The position numbers were made by a program, and so were the translations under genes. Of a stretch of 64,000 bases of DNA, positions 36,020-49,500 are shown piece after piece (the first letter of the stretch is position 1; every line of letters begins with the position of its first letter). Origin of the DNA: Phaseolus vulgaris (lineage: Eukaryota > Streptophyta > Magnoliopsida > Fabales > Fabaceae). The notes under the pieces were generated by a model. The model did not search any database and was not told the origin of the DNA. It saw only the letters and a list, made by a program, of their open reading frames with translations. The stretch lies in contig NC_023758.2 of assembly GCF_000499845.2 (NCBI RefSeq), positions 44,375,524 through 44,439,523 on the forward strand, read 5' to 3'.

Positions 36020-38150
36020 AATATTTTACCTACTGTCATACGAATTTATCCTCATGGGGAAAAACTTAAAATACAAATATTGGGGAGAAAATAAAATAAA
36101 CAAAAATAGTATATGAATAATTTGTAAAAGATAAAATGAAAATTAAATGTGTAGGAATATATAATAATATTATCTTTTTAAAAAGAGAGACAAGTCAAAT
36201 ATTATAATAGGTAGAATTATGGATAAAATGATAAAAGAATAGTAGTGATTGAAGTTTATTATTCGAAAAAGAACAATCCAAAGACAACATCACTGTGCAT
36301 TGTGGTTTTCAGTAAGTTATATAATAGAGTGAAGTGTGACGTGAGGTTATGGTTTGACGGTATTACAACAATGTTTAGTGACGAATATGGGTGACGAATT
36401 CATGACAAATAATTCATCGGAAGCAGAATGATAATAACCTTTTGCAATTTGATAACCTTCAAGATTATAATTATAAAAAAAATAACTTTTAGTTAAATGA
36501 ATCAATTTTAAAATTATATATCAAATCATTTTTTTTATAAGCTGATGCATTTTAATTTATAGTTATTAAAGTAATATCTTCTATATATATATACATATTC
36601 TCATAATTTATAATACCAACAAATAAAAATCACTTTGAAATATAATTTATCTCTTTGTTTGAATTTTGAAATTGCATAGAAAGATTAGAGTGTGTAGTTT
36701 ATGGAAATGTAATATGTATTGAAATATAAATTTAATGAAAGTGAGTGTAATTTGGCTTTGAATGATAATTTTGAATTGAATTGAGTTTGAAAAAAAAAAA
36801 AAAAGTGTACTCGGTGGCCAAATTTCTGTCAACAAATTCTGATTGGCTGAGTGGACTGTTGAAAAGAAAAAACTAAAATTTTATTATTGACTAAATATTT
36901 AAATGACTTTGATATTGATTCTTATTTAATTAAATATATTTATGTGTATGTCTTGAATTTTTTTTTCTTAATGCTTGAAATCTGATAGTTTTTTTAGAAT
37001 TAATAATTTTTTAAATAATTATTATTTAAATTACGTACGCTAAAAAATTATTAAATAATAAAAATAATTATTCATTATATTAATTATATTAAATACTAAT
37101 TTAAAGACTAAAAAAATATTCATAACTAAAGGATAAAAGTGTTTTTATTATTAATAAAAATTTATAAAATAATTTTTAAATTTATATCTAAATTAGCTAC
37201 CTAAATTTTAATTATTAATATTTTAAATTCTAAATTAGTCTCTAAAAACTAGTAGAAATTAATTTATAATATAAAATAATAAGTGTATAAAAAATTTATT
37301 TTGTAAATTTTTATTAATAATAAAAATTACTATACATTAATATTTTTTAATTTATAAAATTATTTATAATTTAATAAAGAATAATTAATTATTTTAGTCT
37401 TTAGAATTAATATTTATTTAATATTATATGTTGGTATGATGTTATAATGATTTGAGTATAATATCTGTAAATCAAATACATATATAAATGTGGATATATT
37501 ATGTACATCAATATATGCATACATACATCAGGATTATAATTAGTATTTAAATAACGTAGGTTAAAACATCACACAGGTTGTGAGTATGAATCTTTCAAAA
37601 GAGGTAAATATAAAAATCCTATTACTTATTTGTGTTTAATTAATATTATTTGAATTAATTATAATAATGATGATAAATTTTAAACTGCAATTTTAAAGAT
37701 TTGATCTTAAATAATACAAAAATGGCATATTGAATATCATAAGATTAATTGACGTTGTGTTTATTTTATTGAAATCGAAAGTTTAATATACTTTCACAAT
37801 TCATATTAACTTACTATGTAAGTTTTAGATTGCGTGGAATTGATAGCTTTGTCGATAAGATGGGTAACTACAATTAATAGTTTTGGGTTAGGTTCAAACA
37901 ATTCCAAAAGTATACTATGTTTTCTTTTTCAAATTTTCAACCAATTGACTCCAATTTTGTTTTGCAAGTTTCAATGTCATTAGTCAAATTTTTCAAGACA
38001 CTTTTAATTTGAACAACTCCTCAAAAGCATAGTTAGCAAACTTGAGAAGGTGGATATATATACTTGTAGAGGCTCACATGTGACCGAATTATCATTCTCC
38101 TTGAGTTGTGTTTTTTTTTTTTTTCATGTTTCTTTAGTTATTAGTCGAGA
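36020..38150. other. AT-rich intergenic DNA
   Basis: Very AT-rich with a possible foldback at 37077-37437 and poly-A/poly-T runs near 36788 and 38112. No gene is supported. Confidence 0.5.
37077..37437. mobile_element. Possible decayed foldback element
   Basis: An inner pair of arms (TTTTTATTATTAATAAAAAT at the left; its approximate complement at 37305-37325) and an outer pair (ATATTAAATACTAATTTAAA and its approximate complement near 37405-37430) nest around a common centre. AT richness makes chance pairing possible. Confidence 0.35.
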
Positions 38151-38199
38151 CTGCACCTGTAAAAGATGTTCAGACAAACAAGTAAGGATTTAGATAGTT

Positions 38200-38470
38200 G
38201 AGTGCAGTTAATATATTGATCAAAACGTACATACATTATCATTGTACTACATGTTTAAATATAGAGTTTGTAATGAGCTTTATCATTGATAAGTCATATT
38301 TGTTCTCGCCAAAATGAGTTCGGTCGGAATCCGGGTGAGTTCCTAGTGGTCTCCCTTTAAGGCTCTAGTGATTCAAACTCCAGGAAATGAGGGAGGTTCC
38401 ACCTGTAGAAAATACTTCGACGCTTAAGTTAGTAAAAACATCAAATTTTGTGTATATAATAGATATAATG
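38200..38470 (-). mobile_element. LTR fragment, gypsy-like, minus orientation
   Basis: Reverse-complemented, the sequence reads CTAACTTAAGCGTCGAAGTA followed by TTTTCTACAGGTGGAACC. It resembles the R/U5 part of legume gypsy LTRs (compare the common pattern of a CTNACTTGAGCGTCGGAG block before a TGCAGGT end). The fragment is degraded, and its full limits and partner LTR were not established. Confidence 0.5.
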
Positions 38471-38703
38471 CTAAAATTTGAGTTGATAATACTCTTTCTG
38501 AGTGATCATCTATTTATAAGTGTTCATTGGCTTTGATCTTTAACACTAGTTTCTCCTAGGCTTTGATGTGGCATATTATAATATTCTTTCATAAAATCTG
38601 AATATCATGTATATAAATAATAGTATTTTGTAATATAATCAAAACATTTATGTAATATAAGCAGAAATATTGTGCAAGTAAATTATAGCATTCAAAGAGG
38701 TTA

Positions 38704-40437
38704 ATGTAACATCCTTAATTTTACCCATATATAATGTAATAAAAGTAAAACAAGCAATATCAAATTACAAATAACATATACTACTTTCTCATATGTGTAT
38801 CTCAAAAGAAATATCCCTCTTCACAGGGATTTAATATATATACATAAAAAAGTTTTAACAACAAAACAAAACATTCAAATAAAACTATCTCATTCTCCAG
38901 CTGTTCACTAAGGAGCTCTATCACCTGAAATCTCATCTGCTCCCATGTAAAACACGATCATCACAGATAAAGAAACAAACACAAACAAATAACAGGGTAA
39001 GCTATCTATATAAAAAGTTTTGATATAATTTAAATTTCAAATTAATAAGCATAATTCATCAATTCTCATATGATTTCTCAAACCATCAAGTGTCTATTAC
39101 ATTCATAAAATTCATCTTTCATATGTCAGACTTTTACTGACTCACAACACATAGACACTTGACCCTACTTCCGGAAGACTTGTGTATTGAAATTAGCATC
39201 CAGAGACCTGCACCTGTCATACTACTACAGCCATGCACATAATTATCTCAATATCTCATCATCTTCATATGACAGGGTAAATCCATTTGTGCTTTGATCA
39301 GTTCTTTCAAACCTCAGAATCAGCCAATGGACCTCCTTCGACTCTCACTGAATAACTTCATCTATTTTGATTCCATTATATCAGTAGAGTCAGGATCGTC
39401 TCATTCACAGGACACTCACAAATCAATACACCCTAATAACAATCTCAACATGGTAATACTACGTCTTGATCACACTTTAACCTCGTTACATACATCATTT
39501 AACATATCAATGCACCACTCAATCACTTCATATATATAAACTTTCTAAACAATCCAAATATATCTCAAACTTTACTTAAAACACATAATTAATTCCAAAT
39601 ATATGCTCTTTAAATCTGAAATCACACAACACTTTCAATTCTCAATCACAGTTTTCAACAAATTATTCCCATAACAGATTCAAAATCAACCATTCCAGAC
39701 AATCCTGCAAGCAAAAACAATTAGAATTGGTGACCACGTCACCTCCACATCCAGAATCTTCTAACCTAGGGTTTTATTGAAAATAATAAGACTCCCTTAC
39801 CTGAACTTTAGTTGATGCTCACCAAGAGCTCCAAACCTACCCAAAAGCTTAAAGGTAATTAACCTGCACCAAAGAGTCCTAATCAAAATCTAACTATATA
39901 ACTAGGACCTTGAGTTAACAGAGATTAACCCTAAAGCTAAAAGAGTCACATGTAAAACTCATGTAGACAACCTATCAAGTTCAAAATTTGACTCAAAGAA
40001 AAGGGCCAAAAATGAACTTACTCTATTTAGGATTTTGATCGGGCAATCTTGTAGAGTTCATTGGCAGGAGTTCAATGGCAGACTCCGATCGTCAAACTGA
40101 TAGCTGAGGATGTCAGAATCATAGATAGAAGGAGAGGAAAGGAAAAGGGTACGAAAATAAACTTACTATATTTTGATCGGGCAGTCTTGTAGTCTTTGCT
40201 GCCAGGAGTCTAATGGCGTACTCTGATCGTCGAACAGATGAACGAGGAGGTCAGAATCTTAGAGAGAAGGGAGAGAAATGAAAAGGGAAACTTTTAGAGA
40301 GATGGTGGTTATTTTAAAATGAAACCTGAATAACTGAATTTTCTATTTATATGTCATTTTCATTTTAATAATAAAATATTCAGGTATCATTTAAAATATA
40401 TCACTTCTACTCTAAGGTTATTTTCTAGATCCTTACA
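38704..40437. mobile_element. Possible LTR or TE insertion bounded by TGTAA...TTACA
   Basis: The interval starts TGTAACATCCTTAATTTTAC and ends TAGATCCTTACA, giving short inverted ends of LTR style. It lies between the paired repeats at 38575 and 40800. Its right third contains a tandem repeat. No matching target duplication was found and no protein domains are visible, so this is tentative. Confidence 0.3.
40014..40295 (+). repeat. Tandem duplication of about 140 bp
   Basis: Two diverged copies, near 40014-40150 and 40157-40295. Each contains AACTTACT, TTTTGATCGGGCA(A/G)TCTTGTA, CAGGAGT, a C(A/G)TACTC(T/C)GATCGTC-like block and AGGTCAGAATC. They are non-coding. Confidence 0.7.
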
Positions 40438-40539
40438 TTTGAGATATTATGCATTAAAATCATGTTAGTTGTGCATTTAATAAGATTGATTCTCCAAATA
40501 TATTTATCTAATTTAATAGTATTATACTAATATAATTGT

Positions 40540-41330
40540 GGGAGTTTATAACAATAATAGTTTCAAAAATCATGGTGATCTTCGCCTTGGGCCACCTGAC
40601 AGGTCGGGTCAATCGGTATATGACCGACCAAATTCGGAATGGTACACAGCCCCCAGTCTTGAGCCGAGCGAGCGAGGCAAAAAAGCTTGTCGAAAACATC
40701 TCCAAAAAGACTTGTACATGCCTTGAGAACTCTTTTCATAGAAACAGAAGGCCCTTTTGCTAAAATTGTTTACGACAAAGTTTAATAAGGTTTTAAAGCG
40801 ACATATTACAGTATCTTTTCATAAAAATTGAATATCATATGTATAAATCAGAGTATTTTGTAGTATAATAAGGAAAAACTGTGCAAGTAAATTTGGATAA
40901 TTTATATAATATTTATCAGGGATATTACGCAGAGCATTTAAGTGATGTAATCGAAGATATTGCACAGAGTATTTATGTGATATTATAAGGGATACCGTGT
41001 AAGTAAATCGGAGCACTTAAAGAGGTTGAGATTTTGTACCTTAAAAACACGTTAATTATGTTGTGACGAGATTGTTTATTATTGATATTATTTTAACAAT
41101 ATCAACGAATTGGGTTTTAGGCCCACCTTACCGCATTTTGGGCTTGCTCAGTCGGTCTTATTAGGCTACCTGATGGGTCTGTCTACTCGGCCTAATTCTT
41201 AATAGTCCTGAGACGGTACAATATGTATCATAACTTAAATAGAATTATCTGGTTTGTTGTGTATCTTTTTAATTTACCTTAATGTATTAACTATGGTTGG
41301 TCAAACGGTTCATCCGGCCACAATTGTTAC
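40540..41330 (+). mobile_element. Degraded LTR-like sequence
   Basis: GC-richer islands in AT-rich DNA (GGTCGGGTCAATCGGTATAT, ACAGCCCCCAGTCTTGAGCC, and later TGGGCTTGCTCAGTCGGTCT and TGATGGGTCTGTCTACTCGG) resemble legume gypsy LTR/untranslated regions. No domain or paired LTR could be defined. Confidence 0.35.
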
Positions 41331-41331
41331 A

Positions 41332-41396
41332 ATATATATATATATATATATATATTTGGATTAAGCTTCACTTTCAATATATATATATATATATAT
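41332..41396. repeat. Two (AT)n microsatellites
   Basis: Two AT runs (41332-41356 and 41377-41396) separated by about 20 bases. Confidence 0.9.
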
Positions 41397-41399
41397 TTT

Positions 41400-42716
41400 T
41401 TTTTTATTTTTTTTTCAACTTATCAAATCAATTTCGTTTTCTTTATGGTAAGACAACGTAATAGTGAGGGTCATTCTCATCATTAAATAAAGTCTTATCC
41501 ATTCTCATAGATTTCAAATTATATGACTTTTCAAAAGAAAGATGACAACCATGAATTCTCATTTGAAACTTATAAATTTCGAGACTTAATTACAATGAAA
41601 TAAAAAAACTATGAATGAGTTATGTACATTGTATCTTCATAGTCTATCAAATCCTTTTTAAGATTAGATCAAATTTCGACTTATGAGAAGATTGTGTGAT
41701 TTTGTTTCATTTTTAACTAATGATTTTGTAAAAATAAAAATAAAAATTGGAAAAGATATTTGGTTTTTGTATGAAATGAGGAAAAATTTTCCGTTAATTA
41801 TTAAAATTGGTTGATTTTATAAAATTTACAAGGTTGAAAAAATTGTGTCAAAATAAAGTCGTATTAATACGATTTTGATATTCATGCTAATTAGACACAA
41901 ATTTGATTAGATAATTTATTGTTAAATATTACAATTAAGACGTGTCTATGTGCTACAATTTCATTTTTATTGTATTTTTTTTGTCAATTTTTTTAAAATT
42001 GTAATAATTAATTAATATTTTTATAAATTAAAAAATATTTGACAGGTTTTATAGGAAAAAAAGTTCAAATGATGAATGATTTTAAAAGGAAGCTCTAATT
42101 GAAACGCGTCAAAATTGAAAGTCGTTTGAAATGAGATAAATAATTCAATTGCTAATATTCGAAGGGATTGGGTTTACCAAAATTTTGATAAACCAACTAT
42201 TTACTAATAATTTTTATATTTTTAATATTTTTAGGCATTTTTTTATATTTTAAGCTTTTAATTATTGTTGGTATATTTTTATATATTTTACCGCTTTTAT
42301 TTTTTACTTTAATTATTTTTTAATTAAAAATAACTATTTTTTTATCATTTATAAAATTTATAAAATTAATTATTTTATTTTATTTTTTAAAAATCAATAA
42401 AGCTGAAATCATAATTACGTGAGATGACTTCGTTGTAACCTTTAAAAAAAATTCTTATGAAAATCATATCGGTTGAGATAACTTTATTTTGACATAACTC
42501 ATAATTTTTAAAACCAACTCCATTTCTATAATTAATCAAAAAAAATTGTCCTTATTTTATATATAAAGTGACAATATTTTATATTTTATTTTTATTTTAA
42601 GACTTGTTAGAAGGTTGTTTAGGATATTATATAAGAAAATATTTTTATAAATAAATGATATTTCAAGGATCCCATTTTATAAATTAAAAAGATCATTACG
42701 ATGTTCAATAAACTTG

Positions 42717-42752
<36 letters not shown>

Positions 42753-43385
42753 TACTATAATGTATTAAAGCAAAGTTTCATTTCCGTATGTCATATGAAC
42801 ACGATGATTACTATAAATGAAGAAATAAAATAGAAAAGTAATAAAACATTAACTTAAAAGTTACACCAATTTATTCATTAGAACTTATTTTCAATTAAAT
42901 ACTTCACGATTTTAAAATAGATTCTTTAATGAGTATATATTCGAAACAGTTATTTTATAAATTATTTAAGAGGATAAGCACTATGTTACAAGCTAGCTTT
43001 CATAAGGAAGATTATATAAGAGTAATTAAAAATATTATTTATTATAATAAATACGAAATTAAATTACATAATTTTAATGCAAAAATTGAAATATCTTGCT
43101 CACTACATGTTTAATGATAAAGAAATTGCTCTCACTTGATTCTAGATACAAGTAATTATGGTAGAGGAAAAAAAAACTCACTACCAACATATAGAAATAT
43201 GAATATTTCAAAATATGTTTTTAATTATTCTAAAAATATTACTTTTGTAATAATTTTTATTATGAAATATTCTAAAATTATTAATATTTTCAGAACTCTG
43301 ATCCTAAAATATATTTTTTCAAAATATTTTTTAAAAAGATGTAAAGATTTAAAAAAGTTATTTTTGGATAATAGTAAGCAATTCC
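41400..43385. other. AT-rich intergenic DNA upstream of MnmG
   Basis: No gene supported; long AT-rich tracts only. The MnmG promoter should lie near the right end. GC content rises abruptly near 43390, where the leader begins. Confidence 0.5.
42722..42750. repeat. (AT)n microsatellite
   Basis: About 14 uninterrupted AT units. Confidence 0.95.
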
Positions 43386-43486
43386 ACTGTTAAACTAGAG
43401 CAAGAGAGAGAAGAAGGAAACAATACACTTCACCGCCACAAATCAGAGCCGTTCATAAATCTCAGCTTCCGTTTCTCCATATCCAA

Positions 43487-43513
43487 ATGCCACAATGGCA
43501 ACGGCGCCGTTAA
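43487..43513 (+). other. Upstream ATG overlapping the MnmG start
   Basis: An ATG at 43487, eight bases before the MnmG ATG, opens an out-of-frame 8-codon ORF ending in TAA at 43511-43513. It overlaps the main start. If it lies in the mRNA it should reduce initiation at 43495 or require leaky scanning. Confidence 0.5.
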
Positions 43514-46500
43514 CTCTCCATCTCTGTCGCCTTGGCCGAAACTTAGGTACAACGCTCTTTCTCACTCCCGCACCCGCTCTTCCGAACCCTCGCCACGTCA
43601 CTTTCCGCCGCAAGTTCCGCCGCCAAATATCCTTCTCATCCTCTTTCTCCCGGCGCTTCTCCGCTAGGTCCACCTCCCGAGGTACGCGAATTTCGTTTTT
43701 CACGTCTGCTTGGCTTCGGAGTGTGTTGGAAACTGAAATTATTTGCTTGTTTGGATTTAGGAGAGGTGGATTGTGAGTTGGGAGTGGTGGATGAGAAATA
43801 TGATGTGATTGTCGTTGGAGGAGGTCACGCTGGTTGCGAAGCCGCTCTTGCCTCTGCTCGTTTGGGGGCTAGGACTCTTCTTCTTACTCTCAACATTGAC
43901 CGAATTGCGTGGCAGGTTAGCATTTTACGCTCCTTCAATTATACTTGTGTATGTTATGGCTGTTAATGTTAACAAATCTGTCCCTGTTCTTTAAAGATTG
44001 AGGATAAAGTTTTTTTTTTTCTCTTCACTAGTTAGTAATTATTCTAGATACGATTTTTTAATTTATTATTGTTATTATACACAAAAGAAATCCCTGGAGG
44101 CTCATAAGATACGATTGAGATGGCTAAAATGGAGAAAGAAACTGGGGTTTATCTGTGGTCGCAATAGCTAACTTGGTCATAGCCCTCACTGTTAAGTGAG
44201 GTGTAAAAATTAGGGTAAAAATATAAGGTATAATGAGTTGTTCCATGGGCTTGACTCTCTGTAGCAACTGCTGCATAGATTTTGTAACTTGAAAATGCAG
44301 CGTCCTTGTAGGAAAGATGCTGAGTGGACTGGCCATGTGTTTTATTTTTGGTGCTCGAAAGAAAACTACATGTTTGCCATTTCTCCTGCTTTTGCTTGCT
44401 GTGTATATGCCCCTTCCTTGCCTTTGTTTCGGTTAAGCACATTCTGATATTGTTGATGCATGGCTTAATCCCTAAATATTTAGAGTTTCTGATTGAGACG
44501 AGTTTGGTGCAGCCTTGCAATCCAGCTGTTGGTGGGCCTGCAAAGTCCCAACTTGTTCATGAAGTGGACGCGCTAGGTGGTGAAATAGGGAAGATTGCTG
44601 ATAGGTATTTTGAAGGAATCATATGTCTCCACTTATACATTTTTGCAACTTGGTTCCCCTAGATTTTGTGGATATAATTGTAACTGATTGTTCAAAATTC
44701 TTCTTTTCAATCAAGGTATTGTTAAAGGTTGTTTTGCTGTTGTTGGTCATAAATAAGAGTTGATAGGAAAATGTTTAAAGTCAAGGGGAAAGTGGCAATA
44801 TAGTCTTCTGGACTGTTGCAAGATGTTCTTATGTTTATGTGTTCAAAATTATACGAAGAGAGGATGAAATAAGAGCCTTGAGGTTCTTAATTGCTTTATT
44901 GGAAAGAAATAATGTGGGTCCATATAGGCAAAGTGAGTTATTGAGTTTGAATTTGATGTGATATTCTATTGTGGTGATGGACACTATGCTAAAGCATCAT
45001 GTTCCTAAAGAAAGTCTTTCACTTTTGAAGCATTAATTTATTTCGTTATAGTTATTTTGTTTTGCCCAAGAATTCTCAACTCACACTATATAAAATTTAA
45101 GAAATGATATTATCTTTTAATAATTTCCTCTACCATATGATGCACCTTTTAATATCGCTATATTAGATATTTACTTTTATTGTATGCTTTCTTCCTTAGA
45201 TTCTTGAGTGATGTGTTTATAATGAACTACTTTTGGGACATAATATACTATGAAGAGCAGTTTTTTCAGGTTTTTGTGGCTTAAATACACATTTCTACTT
45301 GTGTTCAGATGTTACTTACAAAAGCGTGTACTCAATGTCTCAAGAGGTCCTGCAGTTCGTGCATTACGAGCTCAGACTGATAAAAGGGAGTATGCCTGGC
45401 AAATGAAAAATGTAGTAGAAAGGCAAGTTCGTAGCCATAGTTTTTCCTTTTCTTTTGTCATTTGCATGATCTATTTTGCTATACTTAGGTTTTGCTAGCA
45501 ATCGATCACATTCACATGCAACGACCAAATGATTCTTTTGCAGTAATATTTTTCTTGTGGGGTTAGGGTTATTTATTCTCATAACTTTAGAAGCAATAAC
45601 ATAAACACCACAGTAGTAGGTGTGAGAGATATTTAGATTGGTTCTGTATAGTCAACTTGGCCAAGTTAATAGTCAACGAGATAGAGTCATGACTTACGTA
45701 TGGCTGGTAGGATAAAACAAATACTTGGGATGAAATAACTTTTTAAAACCCTAGTTATATAAAGTGCTGGGGGCATTGCCCTCGACCCTTTGATAAGTCC
45801 TGCATGTGGAGTCATTTTTCATTAGATGATATTTCCCTTGTCATGTAGATGGCCAGTCTAGTACTACTGGTTCAAGCCCTAGCTCCTATGATGCATGAAT
45901 ACAATATGAGTTTTGGATACTACACGCATCCAACATGGTGATTCGTCTCATCTTGTAAAATATAAATATAGGATACGATACATTCAGAAATGTTTAAAGT
46001 ATGTATTTATGCATATATATAATTCACAAAATAAAATAAATGTTATTGTAATTCTTTAAAGAAACCGTTTTTAAATTGAAAATCATTATTAAATATCATC
46101 CTAGTCAAACTTATGAAACCCAAATGTATATACAAATTATAGTTTTATACGAACAAGTGGTGGTGACTCGTGAGAGTGAGAGATGCTTCTATCAACATTT
46201 GTTATTACAACACTTGTTTTCTAGTTAAGTGGTACTCAAATATCAATTCCTAAAAGTGATTTCATGGAATAAATCACAAAGATCATATATTTTCTGTATG
46301 TTTAATGTTTGGAAATATATAAAAATAAAATTGATGATATATACTAGTGGAATGTTATATATGAGGCTATTTTGGGAGAAAGGAGGGTTTGAGGTGTGGG
46401 ATCCTTGGTACTTGGTGCCTTATTCTACATGGGTAATAAATGAGAGGCAGACCCTCACCTATCAAGTCTTTTATTGGATTAAGGTTTAACCCAAAGGACA

Positions 46501-49500
46501 ATGAGAATTCGTAATACAGGACTACTATTAGTTGTACCAAAAAGCAACAATTCTAACTTACAAGCACTCTTTCGACGGATATTAAGCATGCTTTTATTTT
46601 TAATTACAGACACTCCACATACACATATTTTAAACATATCTAAGGGTATTTGTGTCGGGTACGTCCTCGACATGGATACATTGACCTGATGAACTGACTG
46701 GTTCATCACAGTTCTTCACATGTTATATGCATTTTTCTTTTTTGTTATTTCCCATCAAGTTTTGTTTGGACTTTATTTTTTGCAGCACTCCAAACCTTTC
46801 TATTCGAGAGGCTATGGTCACAGATATTTTACTAGGGAAGAATGATAACGTGGAAGGTGTTTGTACATTTTTTGGAATGAAGTTCTATGCTCAGTCTATT
46901 ATTCTTACCACAGGAACTTTTATGAGTGGTAAAATTTGGGTTGGTCGAACTTCTATGCCGGCAGGAAGAGCTGGCGAGTCTGCTTCACTTGGATTAACAG
47001 AAAACCTACAGCGACTTGGTTTTGAAACTGATCGGTTGAAAACTGGAACCCCAGCCCGAGTGGACATTCGCACTGTAAATTTCTCAGTATTAGAACCACA
47101 GCATGGAGATGAACAGGTTTGTCCATTTAAACCTATCAGTAGGTTCATTAGATTCAATTTTGGTTCAAATCAGGCTTTGGTTTGTAGTTTGCAAATGGTT
47201 TTTTTCAGGACTCAATCCAATTGTCACTTCTGATTATGTTAATATTGATAGAACATAAAGGCCCTAGTAATTTTCTCTCTGGAGAATCATGTCTACCAGC
47301 CGCCAGTTGGGCATGATCCAAGATGTTTCTTAAGTTATCTCTCGGATTGCCTTGATTGATAGTAATATTTAGCTTAGATAGCTAAGCAATAATTTAGCTC
47401 TGATAGTTCAAACAAATTATGACACAAAAAGTAGAACTTTACTTTTCCCCTACTTCTGAAAGATAACAAAAATACTGAGTTTCTATAATCTGTAACTAAA
47501 AACATTTACTCTAACAAAAAGATAGTGTTTCCCCAGTGTATCTTCATAATTGGCAGGTCAGCTGGTTTAGTTTTGATCCAGAGGTCCATATTGAAAGAGA
47601 ACAGATGTGCTGCTATCTAACTCGTACAACAAGTACAACTCATCAGATAATACGAGAGAACTTACATGAGACTCCCACTTATGGAGGATGGGTTGAGGCC
47701 AAAGGACCTAGATACTGTCCATCAATAGAAGATAAGGTGTGCTTAAAAAAAGTTACCCTGGCTTTATTTATTTCAGTTTAATATCTTTATGTCCAGAATT
47801 AACTGTAATCATCAATTCAATCCGTACTCCTGACAAACCTGAACCATTTAGAAAAAGGGGTCTGAAGCATCATATACTGGAATCTTTTGTATTATTTTCT
47901 GATGTGATATATTGTTCACTTTTAGATTGTAAGATTCCAAGATAAAGAGTCCCATCAAATATTTCTTGAACCCGAGGGTCGAAATGTGCCTGAGCTCTAT
48001 GTGCAGGTAAGTTATACTTTTGTATACTCTTATTAACCACTTTTCTGTAATCTGAATGAAACTTGACATTTCTTTTGCAAGCAGGGGTTGGGGGTGAGTG
48101 GGTGTTTGAATACAATGATGTGATGAAGATTCATTAGCATACTGAGACTGTTGTTCCTGAAAAAATGATAATCAACCACAAAAGCTGTCATAACAAGTAC
48201 ATTTTCCTATTAAGGGATTGATGCATGCAATTTAGAACTATTGAAGCATCCCTGCGCCCATGATCCAAATTTTGTCACGTTCTTTCATGTTTGGTAAATA
48301 GACAATTCATTATGATACAAGAGAAAGACACAAATGCAAGAATATAAGTAGTCAAAAACATAAAAAAATGAAAACAAAAAATGAAAGGAATAAAACTGCT
48401 AAGAACAAGAGACCTGCAACACCGCATGTTCATCTCTCGGTAGGTCTAACAAAGAAACCCCCACAAAAAAGCACCTATTAAATCACCAATGAATTCTGGA
48501 GTAAAACATCTATTAATGGACTTAGTGGGTTCGATTTTCTTGACTAGGAGTAAAGGAGTGTTATTGGATTTATAAAAATAAAATATAGTCCTCCTACTCT
48601 TTTGTTGCTATTTTCTAGCCGGGGAAATTCTTTTTGGGGGAAGTAGGTGGCAGTGCTAATGGCTTGTCTCACCTGTTCTTTATCTTGAGAGGAGTACTGT
48701 CCTCCAACTTTGTGCTCTTTTTTTTTCTTGATGAAATTAGCATAGATAAACTATTTCACAAAAGGTTGAAGTTTGTATGGTTAATGCTTTCTATCTTATA
48801 GGGGTTCTCGACGGGATTGCCAGAGAGATTACAATTACCTTTGCTGAGAACTTTGCCCGGACTCGAGAAGTGTTCAATGTTGAGGCCTGCATATGCTGTG
48901 GAATATGATTATTTACCTGCTCATCAATGTACTAGGTCTCTAATGACAAAGAAAATTCAAGGATTGTTCTTCTCTGGTCAGATAAATGGAACTACAGGCT
49001 ATGAAGAAGCTGCCGCACAGGTATTATTTAAAGTTCATTTGTACTTTTAAATATAATAATTTGTGATTTTTGGGTGTTGTGAACTGTGAGTTGTATCATG
49101 AGTTGATATTTCTTGGGTATCTGAGCTTCCTACTAATCTAGCAAGCCTTCAACCCTCTATGCTATTCCTTAGGGCATTATTTCTGGTATCAATGCTGCTA
49201 GACATGCAGATGATAAGCCACTTATTGTTCTTGAGAGGGAGAGCAGTTATATAGGAACATTAATTGATGATCTAGTAACCAAGGACCTGCGAGAGCCTTA
49301 CCGTGTATTAACCAGGTAAGCTAACCAAAGATAACATTTATGTTGCTTTATTCTGTCTCGTCTTTCTTGACATATAAATTGAAATTTTTGTTCTGCATGT
49401 TAGCCGCTCAGAGCATCGGTTACTCTTGAGATCCGATAATGCTGATAGCCGTCTCACACCTTTGGGTCACGAAATAGGATTGATAGATGATAGACGCTGG

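Larger units (their letters stand above)
38575..41035. repeat. Pair of diverged direct repeats about 2.2 kb apart
   Basis: The block near 38575-38705 (CATATTATAATATTCTTTCA, then GAATATCATGTATATAAATA, then GTATTTTGTA) recurs near 40800-41035 with many substitutions, and both copies end in a CAAGTAAAT...AAAGAGGTT segment. This could be the LTRs of one decayed element or two independent insertions. Confidence 0.5.

Noticed and set aside
45423..45432. GT donor a few bases downstream of the MnmG exon 4 end
   Set aside because: Using it puts exon 5 out of frame and destroys the conserved [10 protein letters not shown] sequence.
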